A DNA stretch of 64,000 bases from Nocardioides gansuensis (GCF_003076135.1 NZ_QDGZ01000006.1:186001-250000); one strand, 5' to 3'; positions 42,875 to 51,723 are shown, numbered from the stretch's first letter. The notes: generated by a model from the letters alone, not told the origin. Program-made: numbers and translations.

Positions 42875-43714
42875 GCTGGGCCTCCGACAGCGGCTTGTCA
42901 CAGTGGCCGCGAGGCACCGCCTTGCGTCCACGCCCGTCGGCAATTCGCAGTCTACGGCGGAGGCGGAGACCCGGCCGGGGTTCCGCCCTGTCCGTTGCTC
43001 GGCGCTTGCCTGTGGCCGGACGGTGGCGAAAGCACACGAGCCGCCATCGATACGTGATGGCGGCTCGTGCGGACTGTCTGCGGACTGCGGAGGACGGTGT
43101 TACCTCCAACCGCAGGTCAGGCGGGTATCGGGCTCAGATGTCGTAGAAGTGATGACCTCAGTCCGCTGACCTGCGAAAACGACGTCTCAACGAGCTCGTG
43201 GGGTGCAGGCGGTACGCACTCTCCGGCAGCCCCGGCTTCTCTCGCCTGCGTCGATATCAGACGTCAGTAGGTGCGATTGAACGTCCGGGTTCCGCCGCGC
43301 GCAGGTGCTGGGTGGGGGCGAGATTGCCTCGGCTCCCTACATGAGGTTCCTTTGCGGGATAAAGCACCGGACGGGTCTTGCGGAACGCCTGGAGCGTGAT
43401 GGGCTCCCTGACCTGAAGCGTTGCCGCAGCAGGTTCGCCTAACGGCAAGCGCCCGGAACTACCGAGATCCGGTAAAGGGGGCATCGGCGGTTGCGAGTGA
43501 GAAACCCGGCCGATGCGAGGACGGCGCGTCCCGGTTCCTGTGCCAGTTTCGTGACAGCCGTGATGGGCACAGACCCATACTGCGCGGCTTCCGACCACGA
43601 TTTGAGGTGCAGCGTGAGTGCGCGCCTGTTCGATACCTGCGACGTGCGTCGTCGGCCGCGCACCCGCTCCCGACGTGCGGAGCCTGGGCGTCCGTGCACT
43701 GGGGTGCAGCCGGG
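42875..43714. other. 840-bp low-coding stretch upstream of the LuxR-type regulator
   Basis: No convincing gene is seen on either strand; several short frames have no recognisable sequence. It holds a strong hairpin at 43035-43069, and a 10-bp inverted repeat CGCAGGTCAG (43111-43120) with CTGACCTGCG (43166-43175). Between these arms, 43134-43146 equals the last 13 bases of glnA (57339-57351), and 43166-43181 equals the complement of part of the glnA terminator. The promoter of the LuxR-type gene should lie near 42880-42960. Confidence 0.5.
43035..43069. terminator. Strong isolated hairpin
   Basis: CACGAGCCGCCATC and GATGGCGGCTCGTG form a perfect 14-bp stem around the loop GATACGT. No T-run follows on either side and no gene end is close. 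It could be a left-over terminator or a structured leader of the LuxR-type gene. Confidence 0.5.
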
Positions 43715-44533
43715 TTACATCCGGCGGTATCGCGACTGGAGCATCGCGAACAGGCCGAAGGCCAAGAATCCAAGCGCCACCGCCGTGAGCAGAAACCTCC
43801 CGAACGGCTGCGCCAGGATCGTCTGCAGCGCCCCGTCCAGGCCTGGCGCCTCCTGCGGGTCGAAGGTCAGCGTCGCATAGCTGAGCAGGCCCCCCACCAG
43901 GACCAGGGCCACCCCCTTGGCGATGTATCCGACTTGGCCCAATCGCGCCACGCCCTTACGGGCAGCTCGGGGCATCGACGAAGTGTCAATCTCCTCGCTG
44001 AAGGACTTCTTCACGCCCTTACTTACGCCGGCCACGCCGACGCCGATGATGATCAGCCCCGTGACGACGACGATCACATGGCCCGCGGGCCACGCCAGCA
44101 CACCCGAGGTGGTTTCCTGTTGGGACTGTGAGCTTGACGATCCCGAACTCAGGGCGACCGACGCTGCGCTGAACCCCAGCGCAGCGTAGATCACGGCCTT
44201 GGCCGTGCTGGTGACCTGCTTGCGGACCCGCTTAGCACCGTCACGGTTGTGATAGCCCCAGATGGCTTCACTGGCCTGCCACAGCGCGAGCGCCACCAGG
44301 CCGACCGCAACCAGCCACAGCAGGACCTGGCCGAAGGGGTGATCAGCCACTGTTCTCAGGGCCCCGGAGGGGTCGGCACTCTTGCTGGCCGACGTGCCCC
44401 ACGCGATCTGCAGTGCCAGCCAGCCGATCAAGAGGTGTACAACGCCGTAAGCGATCAACCCGCCGCGGGCGAACACCTCCAGCGACGCGCTGTCGCCGGC
44501 CTGTTCGGCCTTGTCGCCGGCACTGGTTGCCAT
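43715..44533 (-). CDS. DUF1206-family membrane protein
   Basis: A 272-residue protein with three repeats of a two-helix unit, each of about 70-80 residues; the helices include GGLIAYGVVHLLIGWLALQI, AVIYAALGFSAASVAL and VGYIAKGVALVLVGGLL. This is the DUF1206 pattern of actinobacterial integral membrane proteins of unknown function. A serine/glutamine-rich linker (SSGSSSSQSQQ) follows the third helix. The ATG at 44533 is chosen over a longer frame because the coding sense and the family start there. Conserved glycine and tyrosine residues recur in the repeats. No function is assigned. Confidence 0.85.
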   Translation of the reverse strand: MATSAGDKAEQAGDSASLEVFARGGLIAYGVVHLLIGWLALQIAWGTSASKSADPSGALRTVADHPFGQVLLWLVAVGLVALALWQASEAIWGYHNRDGAKRVRKQVTSTAKAVIYAALGFSAASVALSSGSSSSQSQQETTSGVLAWPAGHVIVVVTGLIIIGVGVAGVSKGVKKSFSEEIDTSSMPRAARKGVARLGQVGYIAKGVALVLVGGLLSYATLTFDPQEAPGLDGALQTILAQPFGRFLLTAVALGFLAFGLFAMLQSRYRRM

Positions 44534-44898
44534 CGCAGGGGCCCTCTGGTCCGCGACACCGAGCGTGGCGCCGCGGAACAGATTGTCCCACCTCCCGGCC
44601 GGGCCTGGAAGCACACGATCCTGTGCAGCAACTGGCGGGCGTTCGATCTTTTCGTGTCTGGTCCCGCTCATCACGCTCCGTAACTTCCGAAGACGCGGTT
44701 CTGCCGAATCACCCGGCAAACGCCGACCTCAACGCGTTCACCGTGGTGCTGTACACGAGGCCGATGAGCTGTGCTTGCGATTCGTCGGCTTCGCCGGTTG
44801 AAGAAGCGGGCCAAACCTGCTGCCTACGTCGACGGCACAGGGGTTTCGCACCTGATCTTCGGGTTGACGCCAACATAGTTCAATGGCGGCCTGGCCGA
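44534..44898. other. 365-bp gap without recognised gene
   Basis: Lies between the DUF1206 gene start and the desaturase remnant. It should hold the promoter for the DUF1206 gene. Short frames here show no known motif; the lower GC stretches near 44870 hint at eroded DNA. Confidence 0.4.
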
Positions 44899-45174
44899 TC
44901 AGCTCCTCGAACGCGCTCGGAGACCGGCCCCCACCATGTGAAGGTGCCGCAACCCCGCTGCGTAGGACTCGAACGCAGACACCTCGGTATAGACGACGCC
45001 TCGGCTAGCACAGAAGTCACGCACGACGGCTTGGGCGTGGCGCAGGTTCGGCCGCGGCATGCTCGGGAACAGGTGGTGCTCGATCTGGTAGTTGAGCCCG
45101 CCAAGCGCGGTGTCGAACCGGCTGCCACGGATGTTGCGCAAGGTCAGCACTTGGCGCAGCAGAGGATCGGCAAA
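44899..45174 (-). pseudogene. Fatty-acid desaturase, C-terminal remnant
   Basis: The last 90 or so codons of a membrane fatty-acid desaturase are readable in one frame: [18 protein letters not shown], then the third histidine box [19 protein letters not shown], up to a TGA at 44899. The first 250 or so residues, with the other histidine boxes and membrane spans, are missing. The upstream end of the remnant runs straight into a miaB fragment, so the two were joined by a rearrangement. It cannot be active. Confidence 0.8.
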
Positions 45175-45199
45175 CGACGACGAAGCGGTCGAGGGGTGG

Positions 45200-45425
45200 C
45201 ATCCTGGGCGTGCGGTCCTTGACCGGCTTGAGTGGCCGAGGTTGCCGTCGAGCTTGTTGTCGGCGTTCTCGCGCACGGCGCAGGTGCTGAACACGGCGAC
45301 GTCCGGCTGCGCGCCGTCCGCGCCCCGGGCGTAGCCCGCCGCGCGAGCAGGCCGGCGATGCGCCCGGAGTCGTGCACGTTCATCTGGCAGCCGTAGGTGC
45401 GCACCTCCAACGTCCTCGTCACCAT
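45200..45425 (-). pseudogene. miaB: miaB N-terminal remnant, frameshifted
   Basis: The sequence begins [20 protein letters not shown], the start of the tRNA methylthiotransferase MiaB with the first cluster cysteine. After a frameshift near 45340 it continues [17 protein letters not shown], then [19 protein letters not shown], with the second cysteine. A further shift near 45230 gives [10 protein letters not shown], and then homology stops. The radical-SAM core is absent, so this is a dead fragment. A full miaB is presumably elsewhere in the genome. Confidence 0.8.
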
Positions 45426-45446
45426 TGACAAGATTTCTTGTCAATG
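45423..45446. promoter_or_regulatory. Perfect 10-4-10 palindrome, likely operator of the ArsR-type regulator
   Basis: CATTGACAAG and CTTGTCAATG flank ATTT. It ends 13 bp before the ATG of the regulator gene and so can block its translation-start region or promoter. Such dyads are usual for ArsR-type repressors. It overlaps the start of the miaB remnant, so the rearrangement end lies at or near this operator. Confidence 0.7.
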
Positions 45447-45459
45447 GCACGGTGGCGTC

Positions 45460-46038
45460 ATGCAGGACGTCGAGGTCATCGAGAGCGCGGAGGCAGCCGC
45501 CGCCGCGCTGGATCCGGTCCGGGCCCGGCTGCTCGGCGAGCTGGCCGTCCCGGCCTCCGCCGCGGGGCTCGCCGCCCGGGTCGGCATCCCGCGCCAGAAG
45601 GTCAACTACCACCTCAAGGCGCTCGAGGCGCACGGCCTGGTGGAGCTGTCCGAGGAGCGCCGGCACGGGGGCATCACCGAGCGGGTGCTGCAGGCGTCGG
45701 CGGCGTCGTACGTCGTGTCGCCGGCGGCCGTCAGCGCGTCCGCGGCCGACCCGGACGCCAACGCCGACCACCTGTCGGCGGGCTACCTCGTCGCGCTGGC
45801 CGGCCGGCTGGTGCGCGAGGTCGGCGCCCTGGCGCGCCGGGCCGGCGCGTCCGGCAAGCGCCTGCCGACACTGACCATCGACACGCAGATCGGCTTCCGG
45901 TCGGCCGCCGACCGGGCTGCCTTCGCCGACGAGCTGACCGCCGCGGTGCTCGACCTGGCCGCTCGCTACCACCACGACGACGGGCGCCCGCACCGGCTCG
46001 TCGTTGCCGCCCACCCACTACCTGAGGAGAGCGCATGA
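45460..46038 (+). CDS. ArsR-type winged-helix regulator
   Basis: A 192-residue regulator. Residues about 15-85 form an ArsR-like winged helix ([21 protein letters not shown], here in pieces: [34 protein letters not shown]). The C-terminal 100 residues are of the type found in regulators paired with SRPBCC proteins; no metal-binding cysteines are seen. The palindrome directly upstream suggests self-repression. Its TGA overlaps the ATG of the SRPBCC gene, so the two form a tight operon of regulator and ligand-binding protein. Confidence 0.85.
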   Translation: MQDVEVIESAEAAAAALDPVRARLLGELAVPASAAGLAARVGIPRQKVNYHLKALEAHGLVELSEERRHGGITERVLQASAASYVVSPAAVSASAADPDANADHLSAGYLVALAGRLVREVGALARRAGASGKRLPTLTIDTQIGFRSAADRAAFADELTAAVLDLAARYHHDDGRPHRLVVAAHPLPEESA

Positions 46039-46826
46039 GCACGACCCCGAACGTCCCTTACCGCCTGGAGTTCAGCGTCGAGGTCCCGGGCACCCCGGAG
46101 CAGGTCTGGCAAGCCATCGCCACCGCCAAGGGCATGAGCGCCTGGTTCCTGCCGACCGAGATGGAGGAGCGCGAGGGCGGCTCCCTGCACTTCACCATGG
46201 GCCCCGAGATGGGCTCGGACGGCCAGGTCACCGGCTGGGACCCGCCGCGCCGCCTCGTCTACGAGGAGGACTGGGCCGCCCTCATGGGCAAGGACCCGGA
46301 TGCGCTCAGCCCGCTGACGTCGGAGTTCCTCGTCGAGGCGCAGTCCGGCGGCACCTGCGTCGTGCGGGTCACGAGCAGCGGCTTCGGGACCGGCGCCGCC
46401 TGGGAGTCGGAGTTCTGGGACGACATGGGCGCCAACTGGATGCCGTTCTTCGACAACCTGCGCCTGTACCTGTCGCACTTCCCCGGCCAGGAGGCCACGC
46501 TGCTGGAGGCCACCGCCTCCCACCCCGGCGACGCGGAGGCGCTCTGGTCGACCCTGCACGACGCGCTCGGGCTGGGCGACGAGGGCGCGACGGTCGAGGT
46601 GCGCGGAGCCACCGGCACGGTCGAGCGTGTCGGCGAGCGGCAGACGCTGGTCCGGCTCACCGCGCCGGTGCCCGGGATGCTCAGCGTCTTCGCGTGGGGC
46701 GAGGGCGACGGCAAGGCGACGGCGGGCGTACGGGCGTACCTGTTCTCCGCCGACGCGGCGGACTACGTGCGGCGCGAGGAGCCCGCCTGGCGGGCCTGGC
46801 TGCAGGGGCTCTCCGTCCCGGCCTGA
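46035..46826 (+). CDS. SRPBCC/AHSA1-domain protein
   Basis: A 263-residue protein. The N-terminal 150 residues fit the SRPBCC (START-like) fold of the AHSA1 group: YRLEFSVEVPGTPEQVWQAI and later WESEFWDDMGANWMPFFDNL. A second part of about 100 residues repeats a similar beta pattern, so it may hold two related domains. Proteins of this kind bind a hydrophobic ligand. The 4-bp overlap with the ArsR-type gene indicates joint expression; the ligand is unknown. Confidence 0.83.
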   Translation: MSTTPNVPYRLEFSVEVPGTPEQVWQAIATAKGMSAWFLPTEMEEREGGSLHFTMGPEMGSDGQVTGWDPPRRLVYEEDWAALMGKDPDALSPLTSEFLVEAQSGGTCVVRVTSSGFGTGAAWESEFWDDMGANWMPFFDNLRLYLSHFPGQEATLLEATASHPGDAEALWSTLHDALGLGDEGATVEVRGATGTVERVGERQTLVRLTAPVPGMLSVFAWGEGDGKATAGVRAYLFSADAADYVRREEPAWRAWLQGLSVPA

Positions 46827-46975
46827 TCTTCTGCGCGGAACCGCCTCCCGGCCGGGGCGCCCACCACACCCACCAACGACGCTGGCCCCATGACGCCACA
46901 GCACACCGCCCGCCGACCCAGCAGGACTCCGCCCGAGGGCCCCAGCCCCATGACCTCCGACAGCGCAGCCCCGCC

Positions 46976-47137
46976 CTGGCCGCGACCGCCCGCAACGTGA
47001 TGGACCGGATCCGCTACTTGGTGCTCGGCACGATCGACGAGGACGGGTACACCCGCACCTCGCCGGTGTACTTCGTCCCACACCGATACCGAGACCTCTA
47101 CTGGGTGTCGAGCCCGACGAGCCACCACTCACACAAC
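46976..47137 (+). pseudogene. PNPOx/F420-type flavin reductase fragment
   Basis: The 448-bp gap between the SRPBCC gene (ends 46826) and the next gene (47275) holds one readable remnant: LAATARNVMDRIRYLVLGTI, DEDGYTRTSPVYFVPHRYRD, LYWVSSPTSHHSHN. This is the N-terminal part of a pyridoxamine-phosphate-oxidase-fold protein. The frame has no proper start (the ATG at 46950 is out of frame) and the rest of the fold is missing, so it is a dead fragment. The remainder of the gap shows no recognised gene. Confidence 0.65.
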
Positions 47138-47274
47138 CCCAAACGGGGGAGTGAAGGGCGAAAGCGGCGGGCAACGCTGATTCTCCAGGTGTCCCGCAGA
47201 GGATCCCTTGTGACGCAGTTGAGGTTGGCCAGCGCGCTGTTCTCACCCGGCGCGATGCGAGCGGAACGCCGTTC

Positions 47275-47919
47275 CTACTGCGGTGCGCGGCTGTTGCCTA
47301 CTACCCTCTGCGCCAAGGTGCCCAGACCGGGTCCGCTGAGGTCTGCCAGTCCTTGTGATCGACCCGCGAGGGCGACCAAGAGGGCCTCCCCGGGACCACT
47401 CACCACGGGGCCGGCTCCGTGGGTCCAGGCGACGTCGGTGGCAACCAGCCGGAGGCCGCGGGCGTTCGCCGGAGCCGGTAAAGCCCTGGCGCGGGGAGTG
47501 AACTGCAGCGCTGCGACGAGTCGCTCCTCGGGCACTGCCCGCGGATGGCCGAGGGCTCGGCGGATGTCCTGATGATGGACGATCCCGTCGGTTAGCGCGA
47601 TGGCGCTGCCGAACATCGCGGTGATGCCGCGGGGGACGGCGTGGTTGCGAATCCTCGCCACGAGTTGTTCGGTGCTGAGACGGCGACTTTGCTCGACGCC
47701 GATCTGGTTGCAGCGGTCCAGCGAGAATCCCGACCTGGCGAACAGAAGCAGCACTGCGGGCCAGCTCAGCTCGTCGTAGCTCGGCAAGTGTCCGGCCACG
47801 TCGCGCACAGACCATCCGGGGCACAGCGAGGACTGCTCCCATTCTTGCTCGGTGAGGCTGTCGAGGTAGTCGGACAGGTCGCGACGCTCCGCCGCTGCCA
47901 GCGAGCTCAGGTCGGCCAT
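47275..47919 (-). CDS. Maleylpyruvate isomerase-like (TIGR03083/DinB-fold) protein
   Basis: A 214-residue actinobacterial DinB-fold protein with the N-terminal motif SSLCPGWSVRDVAGHLPSYD, close in pattern to the mycothiol-dependent maleylpyruvate isomerase N-terminal domain, and a later DGIVHHQDIRRALG that supplies histidine ligands. It is not part of a gentisate cluster and is quite unlike the isomerase at 26508-27095. A mycothiol-linked transferase role is possible. The ATG at 47919 is preferred; another ATG lies seven codons upstream. Confidence 0.75.
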   Translation of the reverse strand: MADLSSLAAAERRDLSDYLDSLTEQEWEQSSLCPGWSVRDVAGHLPSYDELSWPAVLLLFARSGFSLDRCNQIGVEQSRRLSTEQLVARIRNHAVPRGITAMFGSAIALTDGIVHHQDIRRALGHPRAVPEERLVAALQFTPRARALPAPANARGLRLVATDVAWTHGAGPVVSGPGEALLVALAGRSQGLADLSGPGLGTLAQRVVGNSRAPQ

Positions 47920-48138
47920 GGTTTCAGGCCCCTGTGTCAACGGTTCGGTCCATGAGCCTCGAGGCTAGCGCCCAGACTAACCTTGGGTTCCCTCAGCCCG
48001 TAGAGGCATCCCGTTGCGGCCCGCTGCTCCTCTTGCAGGGCGCACAATTGGAGGCGCGTGCTGGCGGAGTCGGGCACTGCCCGATGCCCGAGCCGACCGC
48101 TTCCTGCGGCACGCCGGGCCCAGCTCTGGAGGTGCGCC

Positions 48139-48685
48139 ATGAGCGCGCTGCCTGTCGGATACGCCCGATGCTCCACCGATCAACAAGACCTCACCGGTCA
48201 ACGCGACGCCCTGCTCGGCCTGGGCGTCGAGGCTGAGCGGATCTACGTCGATCACGGCCTGACCGGCACCAACCGAGAGCGTCCCGGGCTACGCGAGGCA
48301 CTCGCCGCCTGCCGCGCCGGCGACCTCCTCGTGGTGACCAAGCTCGACCGACTGGCCCGGTCCCTGCCCGACGCCCGAGCGATCGTCGACGAGCGGCTGT
48401 TCAATGTCCTCGCCATGGTTGCCGAGTTCGAGTCCGACCTGATCCGGCTCCGCACCCGCGAGGGTATGAAGGTCGCCAAGGCGAAGAGGCAGGCTGCGTG
48501 GCAAGCACCCCAAACTGCACCGCCGCCAGGAAGCATGCTTGGTCTCGCTGGTGCACAGTGGCGAGTACAGCACCGCCGAGGTCGCCGAGCTCTTCGGCGT
48601 CGGCCGCTCGACGGTCTACCGCGCCATCCAACGGCAACGCCTCGAAGCGAGAGCCAGTCTCGTGGAGGTGACCTCAAACCGCTGA
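48139..48685 (+). pseudogene. Serine recombinase (resolvase/invertase type) with internal deletion and frameshift
   Basis: The N-terminus is good: VGYARCSTDQQDLTGQRDAL with the catalytic serine, then TKLDRLARSLPDARAIVDE. At that point about 24 residues of the catalytic domain are missing, and the frame resumes as RLFNVLAMVAEFESDLI. Near 48490 a frameshift follows; the next frame gives the C-terminal helix-turn-helix, STAEVAELFGVGRSTVYRAI, and ends at TGA 48683. Both lesions should abolish activity. It is the only recombinase sign in the remnant-rich stretch. Confidence 0.8.
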
Positions 48686-48813
48686 CATAACCTCACGCGC
48701 CGGCTGTCCGGCATCCGACACCCGAGAGGAACATCGATCGTACTGAGCTGAACGCCTCGGGAAGCTGGCATGGAACTGCTCGGGTCCGTTCTGTGCGGCC
48801 GGGCTCTGCTGGT

Positions 48814-49629
48814 TCATTTCCGCGCAGTGGTCAATACAGCATTGACGTCGAGTCGGAGCGCACCGCCATCGAGGAAGGTGTGCCAGGCGGTCGTGACGTC
48901 CCGCTCGAGCGCCGCACGCTCGTCGTCGCCGATCTCCCCGACCGGCCCGGCCAGCGGTGTGCTGTGCACGTACTGCCACAGGAAGTCGCTCGGCGGCGGA
49001 AGCAAGACGCGCAGCGGCTTGGACTCCACCGAGACCGATCGCAGACCGGCACCTTCCGCCAGGTCGCGCAGTTCCTGATGCTCGTGCAGCGAGAAGGTGT
49101 GGCGCATGAATCCGGCCACTTCCGGACTCACGTGACGGGCGAGGGCCTGCGCCAAGATCTCGAAGACCGGGGGGGTCGGACCGACAGTCGCGATCGCGAC
49201 ACGTCCGCCGGCGGCGAGCACGCGGTGGATCTCGCGCATGGCCGCAGATCGGTCCGGCACGAACTGTAGGCCCAGCGAGCACGTCACGACATCGAACGAA
49301 GCGTCCGGACACGGGATGGACTCCGCGCTGGACTCGTGCCACTCGATCGAGATCGGGGACACGGACCGGGCCACCGCGAGCATGGCCGGGTTGACGTCCA
49401 ACCCCGCCACGTTGCCTTCCGGGCCGACGAGCTCCGACGCACGCCGCGTCACCACTCCCGTGCCGCACGCGACGTCCAGCACCCGCTCACCGCTGCTCAG
49501 CCCGGCCACCTCGAGAAGAGCGGTAGCCCAGGCCGCACCAATGGTCGGGACGAAATACCGTTCGTAGTTCTTCGGAGGCTCCCCGGCGTAGTTCATGAAG
49601 CCAACCGCTGGCGTCGAGTCGGTAGTCAT
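48814..49629 (-). CDS. SAM-dependent class I methyltransferase
   Basis: A 271-residue protein with the SAM-binding motif VLDVACGTGVVTRRA, the acidic loop VAGLDVNPAMLAVA and a post-motif CSLGLQFVPD. It belongs to the UbiE/small-molecule methyltransferase kind; the substrate is unknown. The ATG at 49629 is chosen because AAGGAGC stands 7 bp before it. It is divergent from the AraC-type regulator gene with a 63-bp gap, so that regulator may control it. Confidence 0.85.
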   Translation of the reverse strand: MTTDSTPAVGFMNYAGEPPKNYERYFVPTIGAAWATALLEVAGLSSGERVLDVACGTGVVTRRASELVGPEGNVAGLDVNPAMLAVARSVSPISIEWHESSAESIPCPDASFDVVTCSLGLQFVPDRSAAMREIHRVLAAGGRVAIATVGPTPPVFEILAQALARHVSPEVAGFMRHTFSLHEHQELRDLAEGAGLRSVSVESKPLRVLLPPPSDFLWQYVHSTPLAGPVGEIGDDERAALERDVTTAWHTFLDGGALRLDVNAVLTTARK

Positions 49630-49692
49630 CGTTCGCTCCTTCCGTGCGTTGCGAGATAGCGCCATTCTGTAAAGGCACACGCACGATCAGGA

Positions 49693-50727
49693 ATGACCGC
49701 GAAACCCAGATGGATGACCGAAATGGCAGGGGGTCCACCCGTGACCGAAGTCGCCGGGCACCCGGAGGCGCTGGATCAGGCCCTTGAGCGGCTCCGTCTC
49801 GAAGGCGCCCTCTTCATGCGATGCGAGTTCTCGGAGAGCTGGACGTTCGAGGGAGGGGGCGGGCCGCAGTTCGCCGCGATGATGCACCCCGGGGCGGAGC
49901 GTCTCGTGCTGTTCCACGTCATCGCTTCGGGGCGGTGCTGGGGGGCGCTCCCGGGCGGCGAGCGCCACTGGGCGAGCGCCGGCGAGGTGATCGTCCTGCC
50001 GTACGGCGACGAGTTCACGATGGGCGGCGTCGAGGCGACGACACCTGTGCACATCGCCAGCATCGTCCCACCGCCGCCGTGGACCGGGATGCCGGTCCTC
50101 CGCTATGGCGGTGGCGGGGATCGTACGGACGTGGTGTGCGGATGCCTCTATTCAGAGGATCCGCTGTTCGATCCGGGCAGGGCCGCTTTCCCCCCGGTGT
50201 TCGTGGTTCGGCCGGCGGACGGGCCCGCAAGGAGCTGGTTCGACGCGAGCATCGCATATGCCCTGGAGGAGTCGTCAGGCAAGGCGCCGTCCCGCCGATC
50301 GACAAAGCTCCCCGAGTTGCTCATCACCGAGGCACTCCGGATGCATCTCGCGACGGCCCCCGCAGCGGAGCGCGGCTGGATCGTCGGGCTACGCGATCCC
50401 CTGCTCGGACCCGCGATGGCCGCGATCCATGTAGCTCCGGAACGACGATGGACGGTTGACGAGCTTGCTGCCGAGGCCGGGGTGTCACGCTCGCGGCTCG
50501 ACGCTCGCTTCCGCGAGGTTCTCGGACGTTCGCCGATGCGCTATCTCAACGAATGGCGCATGCACGTGGCGCAGGACCTGCTGGCCACCACCGACACCAC
50601 GGTCGCGGCGATCGCCCGCAGAGTGGGATACGACGCGGAAGAGGCGTTCAGCCGAGCGTTCAAACGCGCGCACGGACGGTCCCCAGCCTTGTGGCGCACG
50701 GCTCGGGCGGGCAGGTCTGCAAGCTAG
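49693..50727 (+). CDS. AraC-family regulator with N-terminal cupin
   Basis: A 344-residue regulator. The N-terminal part (about 15-200) is of the cupin type seen in AraC regulators that sense small molecules. The C-terminal part has two helix-turn-helix motifs: WTVDELAAEAGVSRSRLDAR and TVAAIARRVGYDAEEAFSRA. Three in-frame ATG/GTG starts (49693, 49714 and nearby) are possible; the first is used. It is divergent from a methyltransferase gene, a likely target. Confidence 0.87.
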   Translation: MTAKPRWMTEMAGGPPVTEVAGHPEALDQALERLRLEGALFMRCEFSESWTFEGGGGPQFAAMMHPGAERLVLFHVIASGRCWGALPGGERHWASAGEVIVLPYGDEFTMGGVEATTPVHIASIVPPPPWTGMPVLRYGGGGDRTDVVCGCLYSEDPLFDPGRAAFPPVFVVRPADGPARSWFDASIAYALEESSGKAPSRRSTKLPELLITEALRMHLATAPAAERGWIVGLRDPLLGPAMAAIHVAPERRWTVDELAAEAGVSRSRLDARFREVLGRSPMRYLNEWRMHVAQDLLATTDTTVAAIARRVGYDAEEAFSRAFKRAHGRSPALWRTARAGRSAS

Positions 50728-50829
50728 CGATGTCTGGGACCTGAACCGCTGTGAGTTCGACCGCGGCGTGTCGCACCGCCGCTACAGCCCTGCGTCTAAT
50801 CGCCGGTGCCGGGGTGGGCGGCCGGTGGG

Positions 50830-51411
50830 TCAGTCCACGCGGGAACCGACGCGGGGGTAGTCCAGCACGAGTCCGTGTTGGTCGTAAGTCAGCCGGCAGG
50901 CGAAGTCGAACGTGGGGCAGTCATAGTCGAAGAGCTCCCGCCCGCCGTCGTCCTCCAGCCGGGTGTACTCCTGCTCGATGCGTTGGACATTGAGGTCCTC
51001 ACCGCGGACATATGCCGCCGGGGCAGTCGCGGTCGCACCGACCGGCAGCACGAGCCGGTGTACCGGGAAGGTGTTGGTCAAGCACGAGGTTTCGATGTCG
51101 ACGTCGGGGCAGCCGTCGAGCCAGGGAGAGGGGATGCCATCGACAGTCCAGTGACCCGCACCGTCGGATTCCAGCACAACGCGGCCGTGACCTGCGCGGG
51201 AGATGTTACGCACCTCGGCGCGACGGGTTCGCCACCCGCCGTCCACCTCGATGTGGTACTCGACCACGAGGGGGACGCCGTCCTCGACGGCGGCCGTGGT
51301 GCCGTGGACGCGGTACCCGTCGCTGCTGCGCTGCACGAACACGACCTCGAAGCCCACACGTTCGGGGTGGTGGCGCCAAGCGGCCCACGGCGGCAGCTCC
51401 GAGAAGGCCAT
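50830..51411 (-). CDS. Putative glycolipid-binding-fold protein
   Basis: A 193-residue protein with a beta-rich sequence that fits the putative glycolipid-binding family: motifs VVEYHIEVDGGWRTRRAEV, RVVLESDGAGHWTVDG and DVDIETSCLTNTFPVHRL. No signal peptide or membrane segment. The family's function is poorly known; the fold resembles LolA/LprG-like lipid carriers, hence the name. It stands alone, 102 bp from the AraC-type gene, on the other strand. Confidence 0.7.
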   Translation of the reverse strand: MAFSELPPWAAWRHHPERVGFEVVFVQRSSDGYRVHGTTAAVEDGVPLVVEYHIEVDGGWRTRRAEVRNISRAGHGRVVLESDGAGHWTVDGIPSPWLDGCPDVDIETSCLTNTFPVHRLVLPVGATATAPAAYVRGEDLNVQRIEQEYTRLEDDGGRELFDYDCPTFDFACRLTYDQHGLVLDYPRVGSRVD

Positions 51412-51723
51412 GCGAACATCCTGTCACGGTGAGCGGTCGGCTAGGCACGGCGGCGAGGTCGCCGGGTACCGGGGACCCGAGATCGCGCGGGCGGTCGCGG
51501 TCGCTCTCACCGAGCCCTCAGGGCAGCATGGTGCACCGAACCTGGCGCATCACTTCGCCGCGAGTGACTGTCAAGGCGAGCGTCGCGAGCCCGACGCTGT
51601 GGCTCGTCCCGGCGCCCCACGAACGGTGGCCGTTAGGGGATCCGCTTGCGGCACAGCGACCGCGCGGATCGCGGCATGAGTGTGCGCATGCCTCGTGTCG
51701 GATTGCGCTGCCTGCCTGGCTGG
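51412..51723. other. 312-bp gap without recognised gene
   Basis: No known motif is seen in any frame. It should contain the promoter of the glycolipid-binding-like gene, and the 3' end of the beta-propeller gene transcript. No clear terminator hairpin. Confidence 0.4.

Noticed and set aside
43321..43500. Possible riboswitch-like structured leader
   Set aside because: Some short inverted repeats exist, but no conserved core of a known riboswitch class could be matched, and no downstream gene starts on that strand.
43257..43880. Several short frames (about 85-130 codons) in the gap before the DUF1206 gene
   Set aside because: No recognisable motif, no ribosome binding site, composition like random GC-rich DNA.
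44899..46014. A single long minus-strand frame of 371 codons
   Set aside because: Only its last 90 codons (desaturase) and a short inner part (miaB) make sense; the first 190 codons are antisense to the ArsR-type gene.
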